64,000 nt of DNA from an uncultured Verrucomicrobiales bacterium (GTDB lineage Bacteria; Verrucomicrobiota; Verrucomicrobiia; Verrucomicrobiales; Akkermansiaceae): positions 1 through 64,000 of the forward strand of contig CAMQZC010000012.1 in assembly GCA_947039485.1 (NCBI GenBank). Reading direction: 5' to 3'. Positions 18,472 to 26,927 of this stretch are shown in pieces (position 1 is the stretch's first letter; each line of letters opens with the position of its first letter). A model generated the notes under the pieces. It saw only the letters and a list, made by a program, of their open reading frames with translations. It was not told the origin of the DNA and searched no databases. Both the position numbers and the translations under genes were made by a program.

Positions 18472-19241
18472 AAGACACTCAGCAACTCATCGCGCAAATC
18501 CAAAACAAGCGAGGACAACGCCCCATAGCAGAAATCACCGCCTACGACTACCCAATGGCTCGCATGATTGACGAGGCAGGCTTTGACCTCATCCTCGTAG
18601 GAGACTCGCTAGGCATGGTCATGATGGGACACCCCGACACAACCTCCGTCACCATGGAGCATATGGAGCACCATATCCGCATCGTCGCCAACGGAGCACC
18701 CAACACCCTCATCATCGGAGATTTGCCCATCAACAGCTACGACAGCCCCGAGCAAGCACTGAGCAACGCACGCCGACTCATCGCAGCTGGCGCTGACGCG
18801 GTCAAACTCGAAGGAGGACAAAGCCGCGAGAGCGCCATCCGCGCCATTGTCGAAGCAGGCATCCCCCTGCAAGCCCACATCGGACTACTCCCCCAGAGCG
18901 TCAAGGGTGAAGGCTACCGCATGAAAGGCAAGAGCGAAGAAGAAGCCCAAAGCATCATCAAGGACATGCAAGCCGTCGTCCGAGCAGGCGCCTTTAGCCT
19001 CGTCATTGAGTGCACACGCCACAGCCTCGCCGCCCAGATTACAGCCATGTGCCCCATCCCCACCATCGGCATCGGCAGTGGGCACGGCACCTGTGATGGT
19101 GAGGTCACCGTCTACCACGACATCGTTGGTGCATTCCCATGGTTTGTCCCCAGTTTTGTCGAGCCCAAAGCCCACATCAACAAAGACATCACTCGCGCCA
19201 TCAAAAGCTGGCGCGATGAACTCCAAATTCCCCAACCCTGA
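18468..19241 (+). CDS. panB: 3-methyl-2-oxobutanoate hydroxymethyltransferase
   Basis: First step of pantothenate synthesis: transfers a hydroxymethyl group from methylene-tetrahydrofolate to ketoisovalerate. 257 residues. Motifs: ITAYDYPMARMIDEAGFDLI, LVGDSLGMVMMGHPDT, GADAVKLEGG, AHIGLLPQSV and IGIGSGHGTCDGEV. Folate dependence fits its four-base overlap with folK. Confidence 0.96.
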   Translation: MKDTQQLIAQIQNKRGQRPIAEITAYDYPMARMIDEAGFDLILVGDSLGMVMMGHPDTTSVTMEHMEHHIRIVANGAPNTLIIGDLPINSYDSPEQALSNARRLIAAGADAVKLEGGQSRESAIRAIVEAGIPLQAHIGLLPQSVKGEGYRMKGKSEEEAQSIIKDMQAVVRAGAFSLVIECTRHSLAAQITAMCPIPTIGIGSGHGTCDGEVTVYHDIVGAFPWFVPSFVEPKAHINKDITRAIKSWRDELQIPQP

Positions 19242-19253
19242 CAGAGTCTAAGC

Positions 19254-19281
19254 TTGAATACAAAGCTCAGCATGTTATACT
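19254..19281 (+). promoter_or_regulatory. Promoter of the 19290-metF operon
   Basis: TTGAAT (19254-19259), 16-base spacer, TATACT (19276-19281). The ATG at 19290 is 8 bases after the -10 box: essentially leaderless. Confidence 0.7.
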
Positions 19282-19289
19282 AAAGTCCT

Positions 19290-20048
19290 ATGAACCCCTT
19301 CCGTATCGCCATCCTTATCTTACTGAGCCTCTCTCTTGGTCTCTTGTTTTACATCGTCGCCTTCTTTATCCCTCAGCGGCAAGAAAACTTCGCCCACTAT
19401 CAGACAACAGCCCGTGTCACAGAATTCGAGCTCCGCAACAGCGAGCACGAGGCACGGATGAAGGCCATCGCCTCATCCAGCCCACTAGACGAAGCCAAGA
19501 AAGACGCCGAGGAAGCAGCCAAACTGCGCCGTGCAGAAATAGCCCTCGCAGAGGAGCGTAGCGTACTCGCCTCAGCCCTGAAAAAGGAACAAGAGGCCAA
19601 GGCAGCACCAACACCAGCCGTCGCGCCCGAGCCAGCCGCCGAGCCAGTGCAAGTCATCATCGGAGAAGTCGTATCCTATGATCCCCAGTGGAGCTCCTTG
19701 ATGATTAAGCCCAATGAAGGAGTCACCGTAGAGAAAGGTACACGCATCGCCATCCGTCGCAATGAAGGCATCATCCAAGAGGGCAACATCGACGGAAAAG
19801 ACCAGGTCTCAGGACAACTCGCCGCCAGCCTCATCCCCCAATCAATCGGAGGCAATGCTGAAGCGTACCAAGTCAAAATAGGCGACCAAGTCATCATCTC
19901 CCCCTTCAAGAGCAGCCAAGAACTCCTTCATGGCAGCTCCATGAGCCCAGGCAGTAGCAGTCCTCAGGCAGACTACCCTAAACATCCAGGTACCCAGGGA
20001 CCAAGCCATCTCCCCGATGTGGCTGTACCCTTCACACCCGTCCCTTAA
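19290..20048 (+). CDS. Membrane-anchored coiled-coil protein, unknown
   Basis: Not recognised. 252 residues: an N-terminal helix (~6-30, ILILLSLSLGLLFYIVAFFI), a charged coiled coil (~45-105), a Pro/Ala linker, a small beta-rich domain (~118-205) with VEKGTRIAIRRNEGII, and a Pro/Ser-rich tail. The layout suggests a single-span protein with its beta domain in the periplasm. Its stop codon abuts the metF ATG with no gap. Confidence 0.8.
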   Translation: MNPFRIAILILLSLSLGLLFYIVAFFIPQRQENFAHYQTTARVTEFELRNSEHEARMKAIASSSPLDEAKKDAEEAAKLRRAEIALAEERSVLASALKKEQEAKAAPTPAVAPEPAAEPVQVIIGEVVSYDPQWSSLMIKPNEGVTVEKGTRIAIRRNEGIIQEGNIDGKDQVSGQLAASLIPQSIGGNAEAYQVKIGDQVIISPFKSSQELLHGSSMSPGSSSPQADYPKHPGTQGPSHLPDVAVPFTPVP

Positions 20049-20987
20049 ATGCCCCATTCTAAATCTCCGCTCTTTGACAGCGTCCCTAGCTTCTCCTTCG
20101 AGTTCTTCCCCCCCAAGACTAAGGAAGGAGCCAGCGCGCTGCTTGACACCATCGTCAAGCTCCAAGACTTCCATCCCAGCTTCGTGAGCATCACCTACGG
20201 CGCAGGAGGCAGCTCCCGCGAGCTCACACGGCGCGTCGTCACCGACATCCAAAGCCGCGGCATCCCCACCGTACCGCATCTCACCTGCGTTGGACACAGC
20301 GAGGAAGAACTAGAGCAAATCCTTGAGGGATACATCAAGACTGGCGCACGCGCCATCCTCGCTCTGCGCGGTGATGAGCCGCAGCAGCGCAATCAGGACA
20401 TCAGCAAAGACAACTTTCACCATGCCTACGAACTCGTGCGCTTCATCCGCCAGTGGGAAGAGAAGCAAAAGCTCCCCTACAAGCTTAGCATCGGTGTAGC
20501 AGGCTTTCCAGAGGGGCACCCTGACACCCGCAACCGCATCCGCGAGATGGACCACCTCAAGGCGAAGCTTGATGAGGGCGCAGACTACATCTGCACCCAG
20601 CTTTTCTTTGACAACCACGCCTTCTTTGACTACCGCGATCGCTGCCGCTTCATGGGCATCGACCAACCCATCATTGCAGGCATCATGCCCGTCACCAGCA
20701 TCCGCGGACTCAACCGCATGGCAGAGCTCTCTGCCGGCACCAACTTCCCAGCACGCCTACTCAAGGCTATGTTCCGCGCAGGCGGCGACCGCAACGCCAT
20801 TGAGCGCGTTGGCATCAGCTACGCGAGCAACCAGTGCGCGGAGCTGCTAGATGAGGATGTCGATGGCATCCACTTCTACACTCTCAACAAGTCAAAAGCC
20901 ACACTTGAGATTTATAATAATCTTGGTATCAATAACTACTACGATATAGATCGTCTGCACAAACTCAACCAATTCTACAACTCCTAA
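20049..20987 (+). CDS. metF: Methylenetetrahydrofolate reductase (MTHFR)
   Basis: FAD enzyme reducing methylene-THF to methyl-THF for methionine synthesis. 312 residues, family length. Motifs: FSFEFFPPKTKEGASALLDT, FVSITYGAGGSSRE, HLTCVGHSEEEL, LALRGDEP, YICTQLFFDN and GIMPVTSIRGLNRMA. The ATG directly follows the TAA of the preceding gene. Confidence 0.96.
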   Translation: MPHSKSPLFDSVPSFSFEFFPPKTKEGASALLDTIVKLQDFHPSFVSITYGAGGSSRELTRRVVTDIQSRGIPTVPHLTCVGHSEEELEQILEGYIKTGARAILALRGDEPQQRNQDISKDNFHHAYELVRFIRQWEEKQKLPYKLSIGVAGFPEGHPDTRNRIREMDHLKAKLDEGADYICTQLFFDNHAFFDYRDRCRFMGIDQPIIAGIMPVTSIRGLNRMAELSAGTNFPARLLKAMFRAGGDRNAIERVGISYASNQCAELLDEDVDGIHFYTLNKSKATLEIYNNLGINNYYDIDRLHKLNQFYNS

Positions 20988-20993
20988 ACAACT

Positions 20994-21788
20994 ATGGACC
21001 CCAATAAAAAGCCCCCCCTTAGCCCCGAAGAACTCCAAGCCATTGGCGAAATCCAAGTTGGTCCCAGCAAGCACGAGCTATTCCTCAACAGCCACTACAA
21101 AAAGATCCTCATTGGCATCCTCATACTGGGTATCGGCAGTGGAATTGGCATCGCCTTCTTCAGCCAGACCAAAGACGCCAACGAGCGCGCCGCCTGCGAC
21201 ATCGTCACCATCATGCAAGCTGAGAAGCCTGCCGATGCACTCTCCTCAGCAGAGTACAAGCAGGACGCAATCAATGATATCCTCAAGAACTACCCCAACA
21301 GCCCCTCAGCCCCCACAGCCACACTACTCGACGGCCTGCGCCTCCTCAACAGCGGCAATAGCGCCCTTGGCATCGCCAAGCTCAGCCAAATCGCCCAAGA
21401 CTCGAATTCCATCATCATCCGCAGCCGCGCAGCAGCAGCCATCGCTAACCACTTCATGGGCGAGAACAAACTCCCCGAAGCTAGCAAAGCATGGAAAGCA
21501 GTCATCGGTATGGAGCAAAACCCCTACAGCGCTCTAGCCTACCTCAACCTCGGAGACATCGCTAAAATCAGCGGTGATAAAGAAGGTGCTCGCGCCTACT
21601 ACCAATCAGCCGAGAAAAACTGCAGCGAAAGCGCCTTCCTCAGCACGCAGGATATCTCCATGCGCCTCCAGCAGCTCGACATCGACGCACCTCAGCCAGC
21701 AGCGCCCAAGCCAATTGAGAGCGCTGCTAGCCCAGATGGCACGACGAAGTCCCTGCTTGACGGAGCTAACAAACCTCTCTTCCAATAA
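20994..21788 (+). CDS. YfgM-like tetratricopeptide membrane protein
   Basis: 264 residues: a ~38-residue cytoplasmic head, one transmembrane helix (~38-60, ILIGILILGIGSGIGIAFF) and a periplasmic TPR region (~75-230), including AAAIANHFMGENKLPEASKA and SALAYLNLGDIAKISGDKEG. The layout resembles YfgM, an ancillary protein of the Sec/PpiD periplasmic chaperone network, but no BamB or hisS gene is adjacent as in E. coli. Family assignment is tentative. It follows metF by 6 bases and precedes a HEAT-like gene. Confidence 0.75.
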   Translation: MDPNKKPPLSPEELQAIGEIQVGPSKHELFLNSHYKKILIGILILGIGSGIGIAFFSQTKDANERAACDIVTIMQAEKPADALSSAEYKQDAINDILKNYPNSPSAPTATLLDGLRLLNSGNSALGIAKLSQIAQDSNSIIIRSRAAAAIANHFMGENKLPEASKAWKAVIGMEQNPYSALAYLNLGDIAKISGDKEGARAYYQSAEKNCSESAFLSTQDISMRLQQLDIDAPQPAAPKPIESAASPDGTTKSLLDGANKPLFQ

Positions 21789-21797
21789 CACCAAGCC

Positions 21798-22628
21798 ATG
21801 GGGCTCCACCTCAATCATCAATCAGGCATCTCAGGTCTGCAACGCCTCGCAGACCTGACAAAAAACGAAAAGAGCCTACCCGAAATTGAGCCTCAGGACT
21901 GGCCTCAAGCCCTCATCGCCTGCTGCCTCGATAGCAGCAGCGATGAGAGCGGGCAGCTAGCACACAAGCTCAAAGTCTACCAGTACTTCCAGAGCAAGAA
22001 CAGCCCCAAAGCACGCGTAGAATGCCTTGCCACCCTCTGCAACTTCCTACAGAGCAACCGCGGTGAAGGCTGGCAAGCCCTGCTCCCCTTTGCCCTGCAA
22101 GAGCAACTCAGCCCCATCAGAGAGCTAGCAGCGCAGCAAATCATCCGCCTCGCCCAGCCCGATGAGGCCACACGCTTTCGCGGTATCCATGAGCTCTGCG
22201 AGCAACTCATCCATCGAGAGAGTACCCCGAGCAGCCTGCTCGATGCCCTACTAAACACAGCTGACCTCCGCTTTGAGATCGAGCTTGTCGAGGTAATCAA
22301 GCAACTGAGCCCAGTAGCCCTAAGCCAGCACATACAACAGCTCAGCAGCCCCCTCAATAGGTTAACAATCAACTGGCTCATGCAAGCCATCGCACAGCAT
22401 CCAAGCCTCAGCGAGAGCATCTGCATCTGCATCGAGCAACTCGCAGGCAAAAGCCCAGAGATCATCGACCAAGTACTCCCCATCCCAAGCTGGAACTACA
22501 AGAACTCCCAGCCTCAGCCACTGCACGGCTGGAGCCTCCGCGAGTACTACCCGCGAATGCTCACCCAGCTGCGCCCCCTCATCAACGAGGCCGAGCTAGA
22601 GCGCATCCGCAAAGCCATGCAAGCCTGA
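21798..22628 (+). CDS. HEAT-like helical protein of unknown function
   Basis: Not recognised. 276 residues, no signal peptide or membrane segment. Composition and spacing suggest alpha-alpha repeats (ARVECLATLCNFLQS, LLPFALQEQLSPIRELAAQ, LLDALLNTADLRFEIELVEV). Nine bases after the TPR gene and three before the ABC ATPase gene, so likely one transcript. Confidence 0.75.
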   Translation: MGLHLNHQSGISGLQRLADLTKNEKSLPEIEPQDWPQALIACCLDSSSDESGQLAHKLKVYQYFQSKNSPKARVECLATLCNFLQSNRGEGWQALLPFALQEQLSPIRELAAQQIIRLAQPDEATRFRGIHELCEQLIHRESTPSSLLDALLNTADLRFEIELVEVIKQLSPVALSQHIQQLSSPLNRLTINWLMQAIAQHPSLSESICICIEQLAGKSPEIIDQVLPIPSWNYKNSQPQPLHGWSLREYYPRMLTQLRPLINEAELERIRKAMQA

Positions 22629-22631
22629 GCC

Positions 22632-23645
22632 ATGGATACCATCCTCGACATCGACCAACTGCAACTCAACTTCCCCATTGGTCAAGGTATCTGGAGCAAG
22701 AGCCAAACACACCTCCAAGCTATCGACAAGGTAAGCCTCAGCATCAAGCCCGGCGAGACCCTTGGACTTGTTGGCGAGAGCGGATGTGGCAAGAGCAGCA
22801 TCGGCAAATGCATCACACGCATCCATGAGCCCACAGGTGGCAGCATCAAGCTCATGGGGCGCGACATCACGCATCTGAGCGAGCGACAACTACGCCCCCT
22901 GCGCAGCCAAGTGCAAATGGTCTTCCAAGACCCAGCCAACTCCCTCAACCCCCGCATGGACATCAGCGAGCTCATCGGTGAGCCCCTGCATATCCATCAC
23001 ATCGGCAGCAGGCCAGAGCGCAACGCACGCATCCGCGAACTCCTCAACATGGTAGGCCTACCAGCCAGCGCCACAACAAGATTCCCCCATGAGTTCTCAG
23101 GCGGACAGCGGCAGCGCATTGCCCTCGCCATCGCCATCGCCCTCAAGCCCAAGCTGCTCATCCTCGACGAGCCCATCAGTGCGCTAGACGTCTCCATCCA
23201 GAGCCAAATCCTCAACCTGTTACTTGAGCTTCAGCGTGAGCTCGGGCTCAGCTACCTCTTCATCAGCCACAACCTCTCCGTCGTACGCCATATTGCAGAC
23301 CGCATCGCCGTCATGTATCTGGGCAAAATTGTTGAAATGGGAGACACGCAGAGCATCTGTAGCAAACCGCGCCACGCCTATACGCGCGCCCTACTCAACG
23401 CCATACCACGCCCCGACCCCAGCTATACCAAGCGCCCCATCTCTCTGCCGGGGGAAATACCCTCCCCCATTAACCCACCTCGCGGCAGCGCCTTTGGTCA
23501 TCGCATCAACCATCCCTACCGCGAAGTAACCTACGGTATGGACATGACACCTCGCGAAGTTGAGCCTGGGCACTGGATCGCCCCTGACCCCTGCGCCATC
23601 TCCCTCTCCGACCTACGCAAACTTGGAATCGACATCTACCAATAA
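22632..23645 (+). CDS. OppF/DppF-type ABC transporter ATP-binding protein
   Basis: 337 residues. Walker A GESGCGKSS (48-56), Q-loop VFQDPANSLNPR, signature SGGQRQR (156-162), Walker B LLILDEP (175-181), and the family C-terminal motif AYTRALLNAIP. In the peptide/nickel importer family two ATPases (D and F) work with two permeases and a binding protein. None of these partners lies within the flanking genes here, so it is an orphan subunit that must pair with proteins encoded elsewhere or has another role. Confidence 0.9.
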   Translation: MDTILDIDQLQLNFPIGQGIWSKSQTHLQAIDKVSLSIKPGETLGLVGESGCGKSSIGKCITRIHEPTGGSIKLMGRDITHLSERQLRPLRSQVQMVFQDPANSLNPRMDISELIGEPLHIHHIGSRPERNARIRELLNMVGLPASATTRFPHEFSGGQRQRIALAIAIALKPKLLILDEPISALDVSIQSQILNLLLELQRELGLSYLFISHNLSVVRHIADRIAVMYLGKIVEMGDTQSICSKPRHAYTRALLNAIPRPDPSYTKRPISLPGEIPSPINPPRGSAFGHRINHPYREVTYGMDMTPREVEPGHWIAPDPCAISLSDLRKLGIDIYQ

Positions 23646-23657
23646 AAAAGCAAGCAC

Positions 23658-24419
23658 ATGACCCACTTTAGACCCTGCATCGACCTGCACAACGGCCGAG
23701 TCAAACAAATTGTTGGAGGCAGCCTCAGCGAGGACGAAAGCCAACTGCGCACCAACTTTGAATCCGAGCAGCCCTCAAGCTACTATGCCAAGCTCTACCA
23801 ACGCGACAAACTGCGAGGCGGACACGTCATTAAGCTCGGCGGTGGCAATGAAGAAGCAGCCTTGAGCGCGCTTGCCAGCTACCCAGGTGGACTACAAATT
23901 GGTGGTGGCATCACCCCAGAGAACGCCCCAGAGTGGATTGCCGCAGCCGCTAGCCACGTCATCGTCACCAGTGCCCTCTTTGACGACCAAGGGCAATTCC
24001 TGCCCCATATTCTCAGTCAACTCGTCGAGGCCGTAGGCGCAGAAAAGCTAGTCATTGATCTAAGCTGCCGACGCACAACTACTGGATGGAGCGTCGCCAT
24101 GAACAGGTGGCAAACCATCACCGACATGCCCATTAGCACCAAAACCCTCGACATGCTCGCCAATAGCTGTGATGAATTTCTCATCCACGCGGCCGACGTC
24201 GAGGGTAAATGCCAAGGAATCGACCGCGAGCTCGTCAGCATGCTAGGTGCTTGGCGTGGTCGCCCTATTACCTACGCTGGAGGCATTAACAGCATTGATG
24301 ACTTTGAGCTCATCGACCAGCTCAGCGGCGGCACAATCGACGCAACCGTAGGCTCAGCACTTGACATCTTTGGCGGCAGTCAGGTCAACTACAGCGAGCT
24401 CGTCACCCGACGAAGCTAA
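23658..24419 (+). CDS. hisA: Phosphoribosylformimino-AICAR-ribotide isomerase, eukaryotic type
   Basis: Fourth step of histidine synthesis (Amadori isomerisation) in a TIM barrel. 253 residues. The sequence follows the fungal/plant HIS6 pattern rather than usual bacterial HisA: CIDLHNGRVKQIVGGSL, SSYYAKLYQRDKLRGGHVIK, LSCRRTTTGWSVAMNRWQTI, FLIHAADVEGKCQGID and DATVGSALDIFGG. This eukaryotic-type subfamily is known in some bacteria. hisI lies about 17 kb away on the other strand; his genes are not clustered. Confidence 0.92.
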   Translation: MTHFRPCIDLHNGRVKQIVGGSLSEDESQLRTNFESEQPSSYYAKLYQRDKLRGGHVIKLGGGNEEAALSALASYPGGLQIGGGITPENAPEWIAAAASHVIVTSALFDDQGQFLPHILSQLVEAVGAEKLVIDLSCRRTTTGWSVAMNRWQTITDMPISTKTLDMLANSCDEFLIHAADVEGKCQGIDRELVSMLGAWRGRPITYAGGINSIDDFELIDQLSGGTIDATVGSALDIFGGSQVNYSELVTRRS

Positions 24420-24436
24420 CAAAGCTCACGGAGAGA

Positions 24437-25642
24437 TCAGCCCTCAGAGCTCTCCAAAATCAGCAGAGTAATCACGCCTGGCACACCCAATCTCAGGGTG
24501 AATCCCGGCCAAATCCCTGCGCCACGGCTCACATAAAGGAGCATCTCATCAAGCTCATATAGCCCCGCTACAAAGCCCCCGTTGTGCGGAGCAATCACCA
24601 GCTGGGCAAATCCCCACATCATCCCACCATGCGTGTGGCCTGAGACCTGCAAATCAGCTCCAGCAGCAGCAGCAGCACGCGCTGTAATCGGCTGATGCGA
24701 CATCAACACAATCGCCTCTTCACGCCCAGCGAGACGTCCATGCCCAGCGATTGCCGCCTGCATATCAACCCGCGGCAGCAGCTGCCCATTGCGACCAGGG
24801 AAATCAAAGGCACCCACAGGGTCAGCCACCCCAGCCAGCACCAGCCCTGGCACAATCTCGCGATGCTCATTCACCAGCACATCCATGCCCAGTGAGCGCA
24901 ACTCGGCAAGCCAATCCGTGTAGCCAGAATAGTACTCATGATTGCCCATCGAGGCAAAGACCCCATATCGAGCCTTGAGATCACGCAGTGGCGCCACCTG
25001 AGAGCGCCGCAATGCCACATCTCCATCTGAGACATCCCCCGGAAGCAAGACCAAGTCAGCCTCCAACAAATTGCTACGCCTCACCAGCTCAGCCACATAA
25101 CGCTCATCATTCAGAGCCGTCGCATGAATATCTGCCAGCACCACCACACGCAGCCCTGAAAGCTCAGCAGGTAGCTGCGGCATCAGTAAGCGCTCTACAC
25201 GCACATCTGGCACCTGCATCGCCTGATGCGTCCCATATATAGTAGCGAGAGCAGCCAGCGCATAGGCCGCCAGACCCAGACTGCCCAGAAGGCGCAGAAG
25301 CCCACCAAACTTGCGAATCAAAAAACCCTTGAGCACAGGCAGCAGCCACTGCAAAAGCAGCATCAGCAACCCAAACACATCACGCAACAATATCAGCCCA
25401 AAGAGCAAAATCAAAAACACATAACATGCACCCGACACAAGCAACGCCCAGCGAGGCGCCTCAGGGGAGATAAAAGTACCCCCCCCCCAAATGAGAGGCA
25501 GCAACGAGAGCTTGAATCCCCCAATGAGCAGAGGCAATACCAAAAGCACGCGACAAACCCAATTCAGGCGTAGCGTCAGGGCCAGTGATACGCAAAGATA
25601 AATTGCAAGCAGAGGAAAAGCAATAAACATAATCGTGGACAT
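24437..25642 (-). CDS. Membrane-anchored metallophosphoesterase (YaeI/YkoE-like) with in-frame G10 tract
   Basis: About 401 residues from ATG 25642 (MSTIMFIAFPLL); an ATG at 25630 (MFIAFPLL) and a longer frame from 25690 are alternatives. Four hydrophobic segments fill the first ~130 residues, then a cytoplasmic or periplasmic calcineurin-like phosphoesterase: ADIHATALNDERY, LLPGDVSDGD, MGNHEYYSGY, VLMSHQP and VSGHTHGGMMWG. Relatives act on phospholipid or UDP-diacylglucosamine-like substrates; the substrate here is unknown. The codons for W-G-G-G (complement of 25479-25488) form ten consecutive G, so slippage would switch the gene off. Stands alone, convergent with hisA. Confidence 0.88.
   Translation of the reverse strand: MSTIMFIAFPLLAIYLCVSLALTLRLNWVCRVLLVLPLLIGGFKLSLLPLIWGGGTFISPEAPRWALLVSGACYVFLILLFGLILLRDVFGLLMLLLQWLLPVLKGFLIRKFGGLLRLLGSLGLAAYALAALATIYGTHQAMQVPDVRVERLLMPQLPAELSGLRVVVLADIHATALNDERYVAELVRRSNLLEADLVLLPGDVSDGDVALRRSQVAPLRDLKARYGVFASMGNHEYYSGYTDWLAELRSLGMDVLVNEHREIVPGLVLAGVADPVGAFDFPGRNGQLLPRVDMQAAIAGHGRLAGREEAIVLMSHQPITARAAAAAGADLQVSGHTHGGMMWGFAQLVIAPHNGGFVAGLYELDEMLLYVSRGAGIWPGFTLRLGVPGVITLLILESSEG
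25479..25488 (-). repeat. Homopolymer tract of 10 inside the metallophosphoesterase gene
   Basis: Ten consecutive C on the + strand (G on the coding strand), inside the region coding for the N-terminal membrane segments. The present length keeps the frame open; gain or loss of one base would shift it. Confidence 0.9.
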
Positions 25643-25839
25643 CGTAGAATAAATATCAAAATAAGTCCACTGCAAAACGTGTGCTGACACAAATGCACAT
25701 CACCGAGCCCTCTATAGACATCACCGAGCATGTAGAGCCACAACCCAAGCATGAGCTAGAAGCAACATAGGTCAAGAAGACATGAAGCATCTCCTAGCGG
25801 CTCTAAATCGCGCTCACTATTTTTCACGCTTTGCTCAAC

Positions 25840-25851
25840 GGGGGGGGGGGG
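25840..25851 (+). repeat. Poly-G tract (12 G)
   Basis: Twelve consecutive G in non-coding DNA, ~200 bases upstream of the metallophosphoesterase start and ~270 bases upstream of the glycosyltransferase start. Long G/C tracts are typical slippage sites. Confidence 0.9.
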
Positions 25852-26091
25852 CTTAGTCACCGCATCCTTCTACCTATTTAGGGTAATCCAACGCCAAAAG
25901 CCCCCTCTCAGTCACGAAAGCTTAAGGTAACAAGTGCTCTCCTGTGAGAATATGGGACATCGTTGCACTATAAAAACGAAGAATAAAGAATGCAGAGAAT
26001 GGAGTTCCTCATAGATCAATACCTATCGAGATTAGGCAGGGTGTAACCTTGAGCGCAATTTAAAACATCATGAGCTAGGCCCATTTCCTCA

Positions 26092-26120
26092 TTGACTCGA
26101 TAGTCTCTGTTGCCTATAAT
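26092..26120 (+). promoter_or_regulatory. Promoter of the glycosyltransferase gene
   Basis: TTGACT (26092-26097), 17-base spacer, perfect TATAAT (26115-26120). The two possible ATGs lie 3 and 6 bases downstream; normal initiation would fall on the second ATG (26127), a leaderless arrangement. Confidence 0.8.
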
Positions 26121-26123
26121 CAC

Positions 26124-26927
26124 ATGATGGATATCACCATCGTTTTCTTCTGCTACAGGGGAGAAGAAGAAATTCTCCCCTTCCAAGCCCTGTATCTTTC
26201 TAAAATTCTTCCAGAGGCAAACCTACACCTCATCGATGACTCCTGCGATCCCATACCTAGCGCAATTGTAGAAAAGGTCAAAGCGCGCAATCCCAAACTA
26301 AAGTACAGACTCAGTCACTTCAATCGCAACAGAAACCTCAATGGAGAGACCGCTGTTAAGGGCATCGTTAACGCACTCGCCGAGTCAGCCGATATAGACG
26401 GCAACAGCGAGGGCATCATCATCAAGCTCGACCCTGACACCCTCCTGCTACGCCCCAAACCCATCCTTGATGGTATGGCGAAAAAGGCGCAGTACTTCAC
26501 TTACAGTAGTGTGAAAGCACCCTTTAGCGGCGGCAGCTACATGCTCCAGCGTGATGTACTCCAAAAAATCCAAGATATCGTTGCCGTCATTCCTTTTGAC
26601 CCCGATCCACGCAAAGTACCTGAGGATGTCTGCATCTGCTCGCTGGCGTCATTTGTAACGGGGCGACAGGCTCATATCTATATGAACCTCAGAGAGCCAA
26701 AAAATAGCCACCTCATCGGAGCATTTAATATTAACAGCCTCGACGACCCTGAGGCCTATAAAATAGCGCTCAATGCCACGACGCATGCTCTCATTACCAG
26801 CGTGGGCAACATAACCGCGGGTGGGCTGCCTCCCGCCTATCGCGTCAAGGTCATGTCTGATATCATCAGGCATAATATCGAGTTCAGCGCAAAGCAAAAA
26901 GCGCAGAACGATAAAGCCTCCAAATAA
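26124..26927 (+). CDS. Glycosyltransferase-like protein (GT-A fold suspected)
   Basis: 267 residues (266 from the second ATG at 26127, favoured by the promoter position). The N-terminus ITIVFFCYRGEEEILPFQAL resembles GT-A enzymes, followed by LHLIDDSCDPI and a DxD-type motif in IIIKLDPDTLLLRP, the usual metal/nucleotide-sugar site. PFSGGSYMLQRDVLQKI and VPEDVCICSLA sit where acceptor/catalytic loops occur. No signal peptide or membrane helix. It is monocistronic and next to a G12 tract, the kind of position where surface glycan genes vary. Exact family and sugar unknown. Confidence 0.7.
   Translation: MMDITIVFFCYRGEEEILPFQALYLSKILPEANLHLIDDSCDPIPSAIVEKVKARNPKLKYRLSHFNRNRNLNGETAVKGIVNALAESADIDGNSEGIIIKLDPDTLLLRPKPILDGMAKKAQYFTYSSVKAPFSGGSYMLQRDVLQKIQDIVAVIPFDPDPRKVPEDVCICSLASFVTGRQAHIYMNLREPKNSHLIGAFNINSLDDPEAYKIALNATTHALITSVGNITAGGLPPAYRVKVMSDIIRHNIEFSAKQKAQNDKASK

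Larger units (their letters stand above)
25691..26123. other. Intergenic region with G12 tract
   Basis: 433 bases between divergent genes without a convincing frame. It holds a run of twelve G at 25840-25851 and, at its right end, the promoter of the glycosyltransferase gene. Nothing else recognised. Confidence 0.7.
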
